Shown: in pieces, positions 1 to 10,981 of the stretch | How positions within the stretch are numbered: position 1 is the stretch's first letter | Layout: every line of letters begins with the position of its first letter | NCBI GenBank assembly: GCA_964017065.1 | Contig: OZ024786.1 | Coordinates: forward strand, 5,805,781 to 5,869,780 | Direction: 5' to 3' | DNA length: 64,000 bases | Origin: Haliclona indistincta | Taxonomy: Eukaryota > Porifera > Demospongiae > Haplosclerida > Chalinidae | Notes under the pieces: model-generated | What the model saw: the letters and a program-made list of their open reading frames with translations, nothing else | Database searches by the model: none | What the model was told of the DNA's origin: nothing | Position numbers and translations under genes: made by a program

Positions 1-226
1 ATGTCCAACACATACATTACACGTGCACAACAATACGTTTAGTTTAGGCTAAGTTATTGATTGATTAGGCTCAGTTGTTGTTAGTTTGTGGTTGCTGTGT
101 GTAGCTAGTTGCTGCAGATGTGCATAGCTAGCTACTGTAGGGATGACAAAAGTAAAGGAACAAGACTTGATTAAGAAAAATCTCTCATGCTATGATGATG
201 ATGGACAGCCAGATGCGCATGATGAT

Positions 227-491
227 GGATAGCCAGACTCCTCCTCTATCTGTTTGGCTGATTTCAGCGTTATACCTAGCACTATATGTGCACGCGAGCG
301 CTCAAACCAGCCGCACTCAGTCATTTGCTGCGTTAAAGAGATTCAGCCACTTGCTAATGAGATTCATATATTATGAATCTAATTTGTATCTCATTAATGT
401 GGCAAAGTGCTGCTGGTTTGAGCGCTCGTGTGCACGTATAGTGTCAGGTATAACGCTGAAATCAGCCAAACAGATAGGAGTCTGGCTATCC
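227..491. mobile_element. Foldback/MITE-like inverted repeat
   Basis: Two arms of about 90 bases, roughly 227-318 and 405-491, are inverted copies of one another with a few mismatches. Both contain the stretch that begins GATAGCCAGACTCC and ends in GCGCTCAAACCAGC. The two short overlapping reading frames here, one on each strand, encode nearly the same peptide because of this symmetry and are not genes. No transposase is present. The family is unknown and no clear target duplication was found. Confidence 0.6.
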
Positions 492-1362
492 ACTGCGCAA
501 GAGATTTTCTTAACTCAACAGGTTTCAGTTGCAAAAAAATTAAAAGTGGAACGACTAAGCTGGAAGCACTGTATGAGTTTTCGTGGCTCATAGAGCTACA
601 CAAAAAGGCCATGCAGTGCTTTCATGGAAAGCGCCATGTTCCAAACGCAACTGTATAGGGAGTCGCTGTGTACCCCTTGGCAACAAGCAGAAACATAGCT
701 ATGTAGATACAGATGCATAACATAATGCTGAGACAAGAATTGCACTCCCAGTCAGCAGGCTAAATCAGCCTGATAATTTTGTCACATGGTAAGAAAAAAC
801 ATTCCCAGAAGGTGGGCTAAGGTAAGAAGGCCACTGAAAAAGGCTGAGACATATGACATTGACAGAAGGTCATTGAATAAGGCTAGTCAATAGGCAAGTG
901 GTCAAGGTTTGTCACCAGCCTAAGGACACAACATACACAGCAACTACGGCCTCCAGTAACATTAGTACAGCGGTTGGCTGGTTGGCAATCATAACACAGC
1001 ACAGAGGGATTTCATTTACTTGGTTCACCAGAACTATTATCCTGTGTCATAGCCCATTCTGTATGGTATTGAAGTACCTTGTATCTAGTAAACACGCACG
1101 CACGCACCCACGTACACACACAGACACGCCACGAGCATATTGTGGAGCTCACCAAGTGGGGGAGGGACAATGCAACTCTACATTCTCACAATAGAAAGAC
1201 GCAATTCGATCATGGTGGCAGTCTGAAACCATTACTTGTCTGCTATTCACTGCTGCTAAATTTTAGAAAAAAATTCCTCTATTTGGACAATACTAGTTTA
1301 TATTAGATACACTGTTTACAGATTTACAATGCACGACTTCACTCCTCCCTCACTATGTCATG

Positions 1363-1363
<1 letters not shown>

Positions 1364-1436
<73 letters not shown>
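1364..1436. repeat. (CA)n microsatellite
   Basis: An uninterrupted run of about 36 CA dinucleotides. The histidine/threonine-repeat reading frame across it is an artefact of the repeat. Confidence 0.97.
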
Positions 1437-1437
<1 letters not shown>

Positions 1438-1567
1438 TTCCCAGCTCAACACAATGCAAGGGCCATGCCAGCTTAGACAAGACTGTGATGAATCAAGAGG
1501 TCAAGGCTATGTCAGCAGTTAAAAAAAATAGGGTATCTCTTGTAAAAATGCTAAGTACCAGGGACAG

Positions 1568-1900
1568 AGGAACCAACTAATTGTCACTACCAAAGCTAGC
1601 TGTATCCTGCTGCAGTCAAATCGACCAACAACCACAGATTCCCAGTATGTATGCAGATTCTAGCAGTCACCGAGAATTAGACACATATGTACGTGTACAT
1701 GCAGTGGTAATTAATTGATACATGTACATAGACAACAGCAAGTCAACATTCATTTGTGTGTAGCAGCACTCACCAGTGATAGAGTGTGGGGGCAAAAGCC
1801 AAGAGGGTGGAGCCAACTGTAGAAAATGAAAAATTGTAAGTATAAATAAAACTGCGGTACTGTAGGTTTGGTCAACAAAACCTAAGTGAATTAAGGCAGC
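1568..1900 (+). repeat. Local dispersed module A, copy 1
   Basis: This stretch runs from the tract with GTCACTAC and AAAGCTAGCTGTATCCTGC, through CAAATTGACCAACAACCACA-like sequence and a CACATGTACGTGTACATGCAG motif, to GGAGCCAACTGTAGAAAA. Diverged copies in the same orientation lie at about 3296-3600, 3715-3860, 7185-7340 and 13083-13320. It is non-coding and probably spread by local segmental duplication. Confidence 0.6.
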
Positions 1901-2206
1901 CGTAAGCTAACAAGGCATGAAACGTACAACATATGATGAAGACATCACCGTGCACATAGACAATTCAAGGCTCCAGTTAGAAGCTGATGGACAGGTAAAA
2001 GACAAATGCATGACTACACACTAACCAAGTCGCTGTCTCTTAACTAAAAACACAAGGATCACAGCACAGCTACCAGGCACGCACATCAAGGTACACATTA
2101 TGTGTGAACAGGTTATCACTGCAATGTATACGATGACCATCAGCTTAAAGTAGATTCTATTCAATAATGGTGAGTCAGTTTGGACCAGCTCCTTCCAGTA
2201 AAGAAA

Positions 2207-2851
2207 TAGTCTAGCGCGCTATGACCCTCTCCCGCAAAAGAAAAAAAGGGGGCGGGTCAGATGCGGGAGAGGGTCTAGCCAAACTCGCAAGATAATTAGT
2301 TCATTACCCGAATTTCGGTTAACTATATTCACGGTGATTATTACGTCAACAGACGTAAATACAATTGTCACGTGAACGCGCTACGACAAATGATGGCAGC
2401 GATCTGCAGGTATTGCGCTTCTACGACGATTTGCAGCAGGCTCGTCTCCCACAGCCTCCAAAGTGAACTAGGCACCCCGTGGTAATATCATAAAGACTAG
2501 AGAGTTGCCATACCACGCCTGAGTCGAAGAAAGTCTCTCTTCCACCGAGAACTGCATTAACAACGTCTTTCCGAAGAGGCGCAAGATTTGATAGCCCAGA
2601 GAGCATGCAATGGCGTTATTGCACTGTAGTAGCTCATCACAGCGTGTCGATTGCATTTCTACACTATGCAAGAACGGCCGCCATGTTTATTCTGTGACAG
2701 AGGAAGTATGTTGATGTAATAATACCGTGAATAACATTACCCAAAATTCGGGTAATGAAACTAATCATCTTGCGAGTTTGGCTAGACCCTCTACCGCGCT
2801 TGGCCCCTCCCCTTTTTCTTTCGCAGTAGAGGGTCATAGCGCGCTAGACTA
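2207..2851. mobile_element. Mutator-like MITE with long terminal inverted repeats
   Basis: The ends are inverted repeats of about 140 bases starting TAGTCTAGCGCGCTATGACC, with some divergence in a purine-rich inner part. Immediately outside are perfect 9-bp direct repeats, GTAAAGAAA, at 2198-2206 and 2852-2860. A 9-bp target duplication with long inverted repeats fits Mutator-like elements. The 645-bp element has no transposase, so it would have moved in trans. Reading frames inside are shadows. Confidence 0.8.
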
Positions 2852-2859
2852 GTAAAGAA

Positions 2860-4960
2860 AATAAAAAGGATTTCTAACGAAATCAAAAGGATGTAGGATA
2901 AAGAAATTTACCACTGATCCAGAATGTAAACCAACAAGAAACTAGAACAGAATGGTAACTAAAATGCTAGGATTAATATATCATTACTATACTAACTGTC
3001 ACAGAAGTGTCATAAGTGAACATGGTTAGAAAGAGGGAGGAAATCTGCACACACGTGCGCATAACAAGCTATCACACAAGCTATCAATAAGACAGACAGC
3101 GAGAACATGATAATATCAGCAACAAGCTTAAAGCTAGACAGTAGTTCAGTATACATATACATTTACAGCTAGACAGGTAAGTTACAGAAGAAGGCATCAA
3201 TACTAGCAATTGCAGGTGAAGGCCAACTAAGAGAACTAGGAAGACAATGCATCAGGTGAAAGTAGTAGGCACTCTCGATGTCTATCAGCCAAATCAACTA
3301 ATTGTCACTACTAAAGCTAACTATATCCTGTTGTAGTCAAATTGACCAACAACCACAAATTCCCAATACGAGATATGCAAGAACAGTCATGTGATATGCG
3401 GATTCTACGAGTCACCGAGAATTAGGCACATGTACGTGTACATGCAGTGGTAATACATACATGTAGACAAAAGCAAGTCAACATTCATTTGTGGTTAGCA
3501 GCACTCACGAGTAATCAAGTGTGAGGGCGGAGCCAACTGTACAGACAGTACCAAGAGGGCGGAGCCAACTGTAGAAAAAGAAAATAGCAAAAGTACATGT
3601 ACGTTTGGTCAACAAAAGCTGCTGTACAACACACAGTGAACAGGTCCACACTGCACACATGGACAATTCAAGATGGTTAGCAGCTGATGGAGAGGCAGCA
3701 AAGAGTAGACTAACTTGCTTCTAAAATTGAACAACAACCACAGATTCCACACATGTAAGAACAGCAAAATCGCTGATTCTACGAGTAACCTAAAATAGGC
3801 ACATGTACTGTACATGCAGTGGGTAATATGCACATTAGCATTCATTAGTGTGTTAGCAGCACTCATGAGCCAATGTACAAAGAGAAATAGCAGCAAGCAA
3901 GCCATGAAACAACACACAATGAACATACATGTACATGTATGCCGCTGCAGCGTAAAGGGTAGATTAACTTGCACAACACATTCGCATCACACCAACCAGT
4001 GGAAACATTAATACAACAATGATATACAAATGTATGACTGTTTCACTGGATATACCACTAGAGTGGTAGCTGATACCAACACTAACTCAGGTTGATTACA
4101 ATTGTCAATACCAAATTGCTTGAAGATACATATTATACGATGCTACATGCCCTTGCATCAGTAATGCGACACAGACACTAACAACACTTCAATACACGAC
4201 AGGTTACTGCTCGGCCTAAAACGCTAGGATTAATGTGTCATTATAAACACTAACTGTCACAGAAGTACTATAAGTTAGAAAGATGGAGGAAATCTACACA
4301 TACATACTGTACGCATAACAATACACAAGCTGTAAATAAGACAGACAGTAAAAACATGATAATACTCAGTATATCAGCAACAAGCTTGAAGCTAGACAGT
4401 AGTTCAATGTAATAACTACATGTACAATTGACTTTGCCTATCCAAGTAATTTTACTTCCGCTATCCTTGTATGCCACAAAGAAAAGTAGCCATCTGATTA
4501 CCAAAATACATTTGCTAAATACTTCTGACAATTTACACACAGATGCCAACCATATTTTCTCAGCAACACATAGCTAGAGATCCAGTCTTCACAATTGTCA
4601 ATACCAATGCTTGAGAAGTTGCATGCCCTTAAAATTACATCATTGATTGGAAAAGTAACTGTAGACAATGCAACACTGACTAACAACACTTTCACAAACG
4701 GCAGGTAACAGAGGTCTCAAATGCTACCTTTTACTACACTATACTGTCACGGAAGTGTCAAAAGTGAAAGATGGAGGAAATTTGCAAATCACACACATAC
4801 TAATCATACAGTAGTATAGATAGCATGATACCGGCAACAAGCCAACGTTCGCTCAATACACTAGCAACAAGCTTGAAGCTAGACAGTAGGAACAGTATAC
4901 ACAAGGCAGCAATAAACAGTAGGAACAGTATACACAAGGCAGCAATAATGGCTCATGAGA
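2860..4960. repeat. Local duplicated modules A and B, no gene seen
   Basis: Module B, with GATGGAGGAAATCTGCACAC-like sequence followed by AACAAGCTTGAAGCTAGACAG, occurs at about 3010-3180, 4260-4430 and 4745-4900. Module A copies lie at about 3296-3600 and 3715-3860. The start (about 2860-2990) resembles the arm of the palindrome at 21740-22130, including the shared phrase ATCAAAAGGATGTAG. I see no supported coding exon. Confidence 0.55.
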
Positions 4961-5054
4961 GGACTAGCTAGCTTAGAAAGACAACTTCATGCATCAGGCG
5001 AAAGTGGGAGGCGCTGGGCGCCCTAAATGTACACATTGACAACAATACGTACCA

Positions 5055-5586
5055 GCGAGGATACCAGGCGCACCACCACTGAGAAGAGCACAAGGACACC
5101 AGGAGCACCACCACTGAGAAGAGCACAAGGACACCAGGAGCACTACCACTGAGAAGAGCACAAGGATACCAGGCGCACCGCCACTGAGAAGAGCACAAGG
5201 ATACCAGGAGCACCGTACGTAACTGAGAAGAGCACAAGGATACCAGGAGCACCGTACGTAACTGAGAAGAGCACAAGGATACCAGGAGCACCGTACGTAA
5301 CTGAGAAGAGCACAAGGATACCAGGCGCACCGTACGTAACTGAGAAGAGCACAAGGATACCAGGAGCACCGCCACTGAGAAGAGCACAAGGATACCAGGA
5401 GCACCGTACGTAACTGAGAAGAGCACAAGGATACCAGGAGCACCGTACGTAACTGAGAAGAGCACAAGGATACCAGGAGCACCGCCACTGAGAAGAGCAC
5501 AAGGATACCAGGAGCACCGTACGTAACTGAGAAGAGCACAAGGATACCAGGAGCACCGTACGTAACAGAGAAGAGCACAAGGATAG
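5055..5586. repeat. Minisatellite, 36-39 bp unit
   Basis: About 14 tandem copies of a unit containing GAGAAGAGCACAAGGATACC. The units come in two lengths that alternate irregularly: one ends in a GTACGTAACT-containing segment (39 bp), the other in CGCCACT or CCACCACT (35-36 bp). Three long reverse-strand reading frames of LLVSLCSSQ-like repeats cross it because the unit is often a multiple of three. They have no domain and no non-repeat support, so I do not call a gene. Confidence 0.95.
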
Positions 5587-5589
5587 CAA

Positions 5590-6600
5590 ACAGCTACTAT
5601 ACTGCTGATGATTGATGACAGTATGCCCAACTGAAGTGATCAGCAACGTTTTGGTATTACCAAGAAGAAAAGCAGCAATAAACAGCAAGAAGAATCGAGT
5701 ATAGTATAAACAGCATGCATCACTTATATAGAGTAAAATATGCTGACAAAGTGATACATAAAGAAGCAAAAGAAGAAAGACATGAATAGAACTGCTGACA
5801 TACAATAGAATGAAAGAAGTGACAAACGCTGACATTACAACACTGAATACATGAGAGTAACGCAACACCTAGCTACAAAAGATTTGTTCTGACAAGTGAT
5901 CAGCACTGCTTGGTTTCCAGCTGCTGCCATAACTAATTACAAGATACAGCGTACATGACCACTAGTAACAATTTTGCTAGCTTAAAAGAGGGGTGCCGAG
6001 TCAAGCAAAATGTTTGCAAACTACCTCTACTATTTTATTACATAGATCTTCAAGGAAGAGTAGTAGAGACAAGTTTTACACTGTACGAGTATAACAACAA
6101 CAAACAATGAGTCATAGGTATTGGACAATTTAGCATTAGTCGACTCCAAGCACACAAGCCCGGTGCTACACAATGTACAAATATGGAACGAGCAAATGCC
6201 ATCGTGTAGTGTGGATACGCTTATTTTGTACATGGTGCTGCTAACCAAGATTTCAGTGAGACGTGAGAGCTAACAGAGGGGACTGAGAGTAGCCGAGTAA
6301 CCAACAGGTAGCTTCAGCCAATTAGACCCAAGCCAAAAATCCAGCAACAGTAACAAAGTAGTGGGGGTGTGCACAGCGACGAGGTAGAGGGTCCGTGAAA
6401 ATGAGAGGGATTGTGTGTGTAGCATCTATTACATATACCCACCAACACATCACAGGAAATCTGGCCGCTATTAGTAGCCTGAAGCTGTTTCCATTGTGCA
6501 TAATTAGCACTTTACGCATGCGCAAGTGATAATTGTGCTAAAACAGCATAAACATCATTGCCCTCCCATAGTTGCTACAGTAACACTGATGTCTAACTGG
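5590..6600. other. No gene seen
   Basis: AT-rich sequence without a recognisable domain. Short open frames on the reverse strand are leucine/serine-rich and not supported. Confidence 0.4.
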
Positions 6601-6611
6601 AAGGAGTCGAG

Positions 6612-6923
6612 TCACTTCTGTGTGCTCGTCTCTACTGCATTACGTCTCCTCTGGATGCACACTTGCCCGAATGGTTCGCAAATGTCACTCTGATTGAGCC
6701 AGCTTTGTAGACAACATATCGAGAACAGCCTCTGTGTTGCAGCCAGTTTGATCTCAATCATCCCATCAGTGTCGTTGATTTTTGATGGCCATGTGCGCTC
6801 TTTTATCACATCATAAAAGTTGTCACTCGAATGAGTCAGTGGGAACTCGCTAGAATGGTTTTGTATTCTTATGATGACTACATTACCGTTTGCAGTATTG
6901 CCATGGAATGATGATTGGGCCAT
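6612..6923 (-). CDS. Small ORF, unrecognised
   Basis: A 103-residue reading frame starting at a methionine (complement of 6921-6923). Its composition looks more protein-like than the neighbouring frames: a polar N-terminus with NGNVVIIRIQNHSS, a region with KERTWPSKIN, then a cysteine-containing C-terminal part. I do not recognise it. The alternating hydrophobic strand near residues 14-21 suggests a beta-rich fold, but that is a guess. It lies among duplicated non-coding modules and could be one exon of a larger gene or a chance frame. Confidence 0.25.
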   Translation of the reverse strand: MAQSSFHGNTANGNVVIIRIQNHSSEFPLTHSSDNFYDVIKERTWPSKINDTDGMIEIKLAATQRLFSICCLQSWLNQSDICEPFGQVCIQRRRNAVETSTQK

Positions 6924-7744
6924 TATTGAATATCGACCAGCTAAACCAAGTGTGTTAGTCTACATACTTACTAACCAAGTTGGTGTCCCCTATCTATAAC
7001 ACAAGAATCAGGCAACAGTCCATAGTTACTAGGCATATGGCTACAACACAATATGTGTGAACAGGTCAGGTTATCAACTACGATGTACATAAGCTTACAG
7101 AAGATTCAAGTCAACAATGGTCAGTCAATTGGGACCAGTTCCTTTCATTATAAAACAAATCACAGTATATCAACATATCAACACCGAATCAACTCATTTT
7201 TCACTACTAAAGCTAGTTGCGGTCAAATTGACCAACAACCACAGATTCCAAACAAGAGATACAAAATCAACAGTAATGCGTGTGATACACAGATCTTACG
7301 AGTCACCGAGAACATGTACATGCAGTGGCAATTCACGACAGCAAGTCTGACATCTCAAACAACACGAGGGACAACTATTAAGCTCTAAGTAATAAAGAGA
7401 ATCAATGGACGAGTTCTAGTGCTGTATGCTAGCGCCATTGAGCCATGGCTTACGATGGGAAGTGATATGCACATAATAACCTAAAAACATAACAATACAC
7501 CCACGAAGGAGGTGGGCAGAGAACTGTGACCTACAGTAGCAAATTGCTATACCGGAGACTAGACAGTATGAACATTTGTACCACACTAACCAAGTCGCTG
7601 TCTCCTATCTAAAACACAAGAACGAGACACAGCTGTTACTACACTTCAAGGTATACATAATATTAGAGTATAGTATAGTGATATTGACCAATCAGATTGA
7701 CAAGCTACTAGGGTCTATTTCACGTAGAACCGAGGTGTTCTTCA

Positions 7745-7870
7745 TAGACACCAGGCGTATCCCTTATGGTAATATCCCTTATGGGATATTATCCCTTATG
7801 GTAATTGTCCCTTATGGTAATTATCCCTTATGGTTATTATCCCTAGCAGTATCCCTTATGGTAATTGTAC
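7745..7870. repeat. Short tandem repeat of CCCTTATGGTAAT
   Basis: About seven imperfect copies of a 13-base motif (TCCCTTATGGTAAT and variants), one of them inverted to give a local palindrome near 7775-7795. It stands directly beside the TTAA-flanked MITE. Copies abut without unique spacers, so it is not a CRISPR array. Confidence 0.85.
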
Positions 7871-7890
7871 AAGGTCACACTCTAAACCTG

Positions 7891-8047
7891 TTAAAGCACC
7901 GCTCTTCTCGTGCTCTACGCAATATAATAGCACTCGGGTCGTGTCTCGAGACAAATAGAGCACTCGCCTTCGGCTCGTGCTCTATTTGGCTCTCGCCACG
8001 CCCCTCGTGCTATTATATTGCGTAGAGGACTCGGAGCGGTGCTTTAA
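7891..8047. mobile_element. TTAA-flanked palindromic MITE
   Basis: Inverted repeats run almost to the centre: both arms carry AGCACCGCTC, CTCTACGCAATATAATAGCA and CAAATAGAGCAC. The termini are TTAA at 7891-7894 and 8044-8047. A TTAA target fits piggyBac or Kolobok-type mobilisation. There is no coding capacity. The centre is GC-rich (GCCTTCGGC). Confidence 0.65.
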
Positions 8048-8550
8048 CTAGTACATAATACACTACAAACGTCTATGAACTATAATACACTATAATACAC
8101 ACGAAGGTCTTCCACAAGGAGGTAAGGCATTCCTAGGCGGCGTTTACACTACGCCGAGTGGCTGAAAAACGTTTCAGATATTGCTGCTTATCCGACTACT
8201 AGTTTCCGTTTAGGCTGTCTGTTTACACTAATCCAGTGAAAAACGCAAACATGTATCCGCAAACATGTTGTCGGCTGCAAAAAAGGTGAACTGAATACGG
8301 TGGCGTTTCAGATCTAGCGTTTTCCTCGATTTCCCTCGTGTAAACAGCAAAATCGTTTCCAGAATACTGGATACGGGGGTCGTCGCGTGACTTGTCATGT
8401 GACAACGCTTGTAGCAAATTGCAGAGCCAAAAATAATTTTAGAACATGGCTGGACATTTGTCCAGCCAATGGACATTTTGTCTGGCCATCGGTCAATCTT
8501 GGTTGGTCATAATAAAAATTGCTTATAATTGTATAATTTCTGCCTAAAGC

Positions 8551-8556
8551 TTTATT
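8551..8556 (-). terminator. Polyadenylation signal AATAAA for the hAT transposase
   Basis: The complement reads AATAAA about 128 bases after the transposase stop codon and before the element's left inverted repeat, so the transcript could end within the element. Confidence 0.5.
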
Positions 8557-8683
8557 TTAATGGTCAGCAAGTGATAAACAATAATAATAGTACTTTAATA
8601 CTACAAAAATCAGCGACAAAACTAGAATTAACAGAAAAGAAAAACAGAGACAGAACTAAAGAGAGAGAGTCTAATACTACAAG

Positions 8684-10981
8684 TTAATTGTCAAGCCATT
8701 TGTCCCACTCCACCAAAATGCCTGTGTCCTCATCGTCTGACTCACTATCTTGTGATTCCTGATGTCGGGTACGCTTTTTGTATGGCTGGCGTGGCTGTTG
8801 GTTTGGTCTTCGATCCTTGTCTTCCCACCAACGTTGTATACTCTGGTCTGGATTAAAGTCTGTTACTGAGGATGGATTAATGTTCAACGAAAGTAGGTCA
8901 TCTAGATGTTCATTACCTAGGGAAGACCTCTTGTCAACCTTGATAAGCTTGAGGGTAGAAAAGACACGCTCTAGCTTTCCATTTGAAAATGGAAGAGTAA
9001 ACAAAAGTCGAACAAGATCCAGGATGTTTTTCCAAGAAGAAGCATTGGGAGAGTGGTACAACCGCCACCACACTGCTCGATAGTCTAAAGTAGCAATACT
9101 GATAAACTGGTCAGCATAGGAAATCATCTCTAGAAACTCTTCATGAAGCAGCTCAGTTTCAACACCAGCTGATGTAAGTGGTGTCTTAAATCTGCTCCCC
9201 AATCGGATGACTGCCTGTGCAGCTTCAGTAGACTCCTTTTCATCATTCAAGATTTTCTCCCATCCTTGGCAAGCGAGCACTACGATGACATCACGAATCA
9301 TTTCGAGATCAGACCAAGCTAACCTTGACTTCAGGCAACTGGTGACTGATGTGCAATACTCCTCAAAATGAGCAGTAAAATATGATAAGGCTGCATCATA
9401 TCTGTGCAACTCTTGACCTTGGTACACATTCTTCCCATCTTCTTTACTGACCTTTTTTAGAGTCGCTGAGTACATTGGCCATTGGTCAAGAGACTTTGAG
9501 CAGAGCTTGTTTACCTCTTTGACTGTTTTTATGAGAGCAGTGAAGGCACCAAGCACATCCAAGTCATCTCCTTGCATCACTTTAGAAAACACAGCACATG
9601 GAGCTAGGAGATCTACAAAAAAGGCACATCCTAGTACATATTTTGCGTCAACCCATTTCTTGCAGTATCCATGCAGCTTGGCTTGGTCAACGGATTTGAC
9701 TGAGGGATCCTGAGAAAGAGCAGTGAGATGGCCAACATAAGCTCCATACTTTGATAACACACGTTTCATGGCATTGACTTTGTGTGTTACCCATCTTGAA
9801 CCGCTAGCCCTGACTGGTCTAATACCTTTGTCATCAAATGTCAAAAATTGTCGGAGATCAGCAACGACATCCTCCAGCTCACGGCACTTTTTGGGTGATC
9901 GTTCATAAAGGTAATACAAGCGAAGGAGCATTTCCTCTATTTGATCGAATGTTGTGCGTTTTAGAGCATCTTGGACTGCCAATTCTAGCCTGTGAGCCAG
10001 GCACCACATCCAAAACACCCACGGCAGTTCCTTTTCTACTAAACCCTTCATCCCAGCTGCAGCAATGTTGGCGCTAGCTCCATCTGTTCCAATACCTACT
10101 AGAAACTTGCAGGTCTCAGAGTTTATCTCAACAATGCCAAGACGACTAAGTGCTCCCTGCATACACTCAACAAGACCCTTCCCAGTCACTGCTTCTGGTC
10201 TAGCTACAGTGAAGTAGCTCATTCTGCTATGCACCATTTCATCACTGCCATCTACGTCACACCACAAGACAAGAAACAATTCATCATCTATGTTGCCTGA
10301 GTCAGTTGATCCGTCCATGAGAATAGAGAAAAATTTCGCCCTTGACAAGCACTTCGATAGATCGTCTCTTTTTGACTCAGCGATATAGTGACAGAAAGTC
10401 TTACAAGCAGCCTCATTTGTGTAAGACGTACCAACATCAACACCATGATGTGCCTCTAATGAACAAATTTGTGGGTACTTACTAAAAGCAAGTTTCTCTG
10501 TAGCTACGAAATGAGCAATGTCAAACTTTACTCGGAGCTTAGCTTTGACATCATCACTAAGCACACTCAGCGACTGAGCTATCGGGGCGTAAACTTGTGG
10601 GCCAAGACCAGCTGAACTACACTGCTCTTTTTTTAACAGCATAATCGCATGCGAATGTTGGTCGGTTCGTGCATGGTCTTTTATATTACTGGTACGTACG
10701 GAATCAGCACCTACTATCCACTTGTTAGAGTAATTACGACGACCAACAATCTTGGATTCAAACCTGATGCATGCCTTGCATTTCAACTTTGTCACAACTT
10801 TCTTCACTCTCTCATTCCTCACCTCACAATCAAGCCAAGATATTGTCTGGAATTCTTTGTCCAGTTCTCCACGCCACTTCAAAAAAGTGCTATGGGCTAC
10901 TGATCTTTTCGTAGCAGGACCACTTTCTCCATCAGTACAGTTACTACTAGCGTGTGAACGTTTCATTACGATCGAGGCCAA
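8684..10981 (-). CDS. hAT-superfamily transposase (ZNF862-like), intact frame
   Basis: A single uninterrupted 765-codon frame, the longest in the window. The N-terminus has a BED/TTF-like zinc finger (C68, C71, H103, H109). The RNase H-like core shows ILMDGSTDSG (D223), GIGTDGASAN (D300) and the hAT hallmark WCLAHRLELAVQ (C327-x2-H330). The C-terminal hAT dimerisation region holds the candidate catalytic glutamate in GKLERVFSTLK (E671), followed by NEHLDDLLSLNI. The tail is basic then acidic. All three acidic residues are present, so it could be active. Relatives include ZNF862-like host proteins. It would cut and paste DNA at the 15-bp inverted repeats flanking it. An AATAAA signal lies downstream at 8551-8556 on the complement. 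Confidence 0.92.
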   Translation of the reverse strand: MASIVMKRSHASSNCTDGESGPATKRSVAHSTFLKWRGELDKEFQTISWLDCEVRNERVKKVVTKLKCKACIRFESKIVGRRNYSNKWIVGADSVRTSNIKDHARTDQHSHAIMLLKKEQCSSAGLGPQVYAPIAQSLSVLSDDVKAKLRVKFDIAHFVATEKLAFSKYPQICSLEAHHGVDVGTSYTNEAACKTFCHYIAESKRDDLSKCLSRAKFFSILMDGSTDSGNIDDELFLVLWCDVDGSDEMVHSRMSYFTVARPEAVTGKGLVECMQGALSRLGIVEINSETCKFLVGIGTDGASANIAAAGMKGLVEKELPWVFWMWCLAHRLELAVQDALKRTTFDQIEEMLLRLYYLYERSPKKCRELEDVVADLRQFLTFDDKGIRPVRASGSRWVTHKVNAMKRVLSKYGAYVGHLTALSQDPSVKSVDQAKLHGYCKKWVDAKYVLGCAFFVDLLAPCAVFSKVMQGDDLDVLGAFTALIKTVKEVNKLCSKSLDQWPMYSATLKKVSKEDGKNVYQGQELHRYDAALSYFTAHFEEYCTSVTSCLKSRLAWSDLEMIRDVIVVLACQGWEKILNDEKESTEAAQAVIRLGSRFKTPLTSAGVETELLHEEFLEMISYADQFISIATLDYRAVWWRLYHSPNASSWKNILDLVRLLFTLPFSNGKLERVFSTLKLIKVDKRSSLGNEHLDDLLSLNINPSSVTDFNPDQSIQRWWEDKDRRPNQQPRQPYKKRTRHQESQDSESDDEDTGILVEWDKWLDN

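Larger units (their letters stand above)
1..2206. other. Intergenic or intronic DNA, no gene seen
   Basis: Apart from the foldback element at 227-491, the CA microsatellite and a copy of a locally duplicated module (about 1568-1900), I see no supported coding sequence. Short open frames here lack domains and codon patterning. Confidence 0.5.

Noticed and set aside
192..658. Overlapping ORFs on both strands with the shared peptide VWLISALYL
   Set aside because: They result from the inverted-repeat arms at 227-491.
1329..1580. Histidine/threonine-repeat ORF
   Set aside because: Created by the (CA)n microsatellite.
4968..5868. Three reverse-strand frames of LLVSLCSSQ / APGILVLFS repeats
   Set aside because: Explained by the 36-39 bp minisatellite; there is no non-repeat domain.
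8071..8080. GTCTATGAAC as target duplication of the outer MITE (with 11605-11614)
   Set aside because: It is 54 bases from the left end, so it is not a direct flank. It is kept only as a note in the feature because a later local insertion could explain it.
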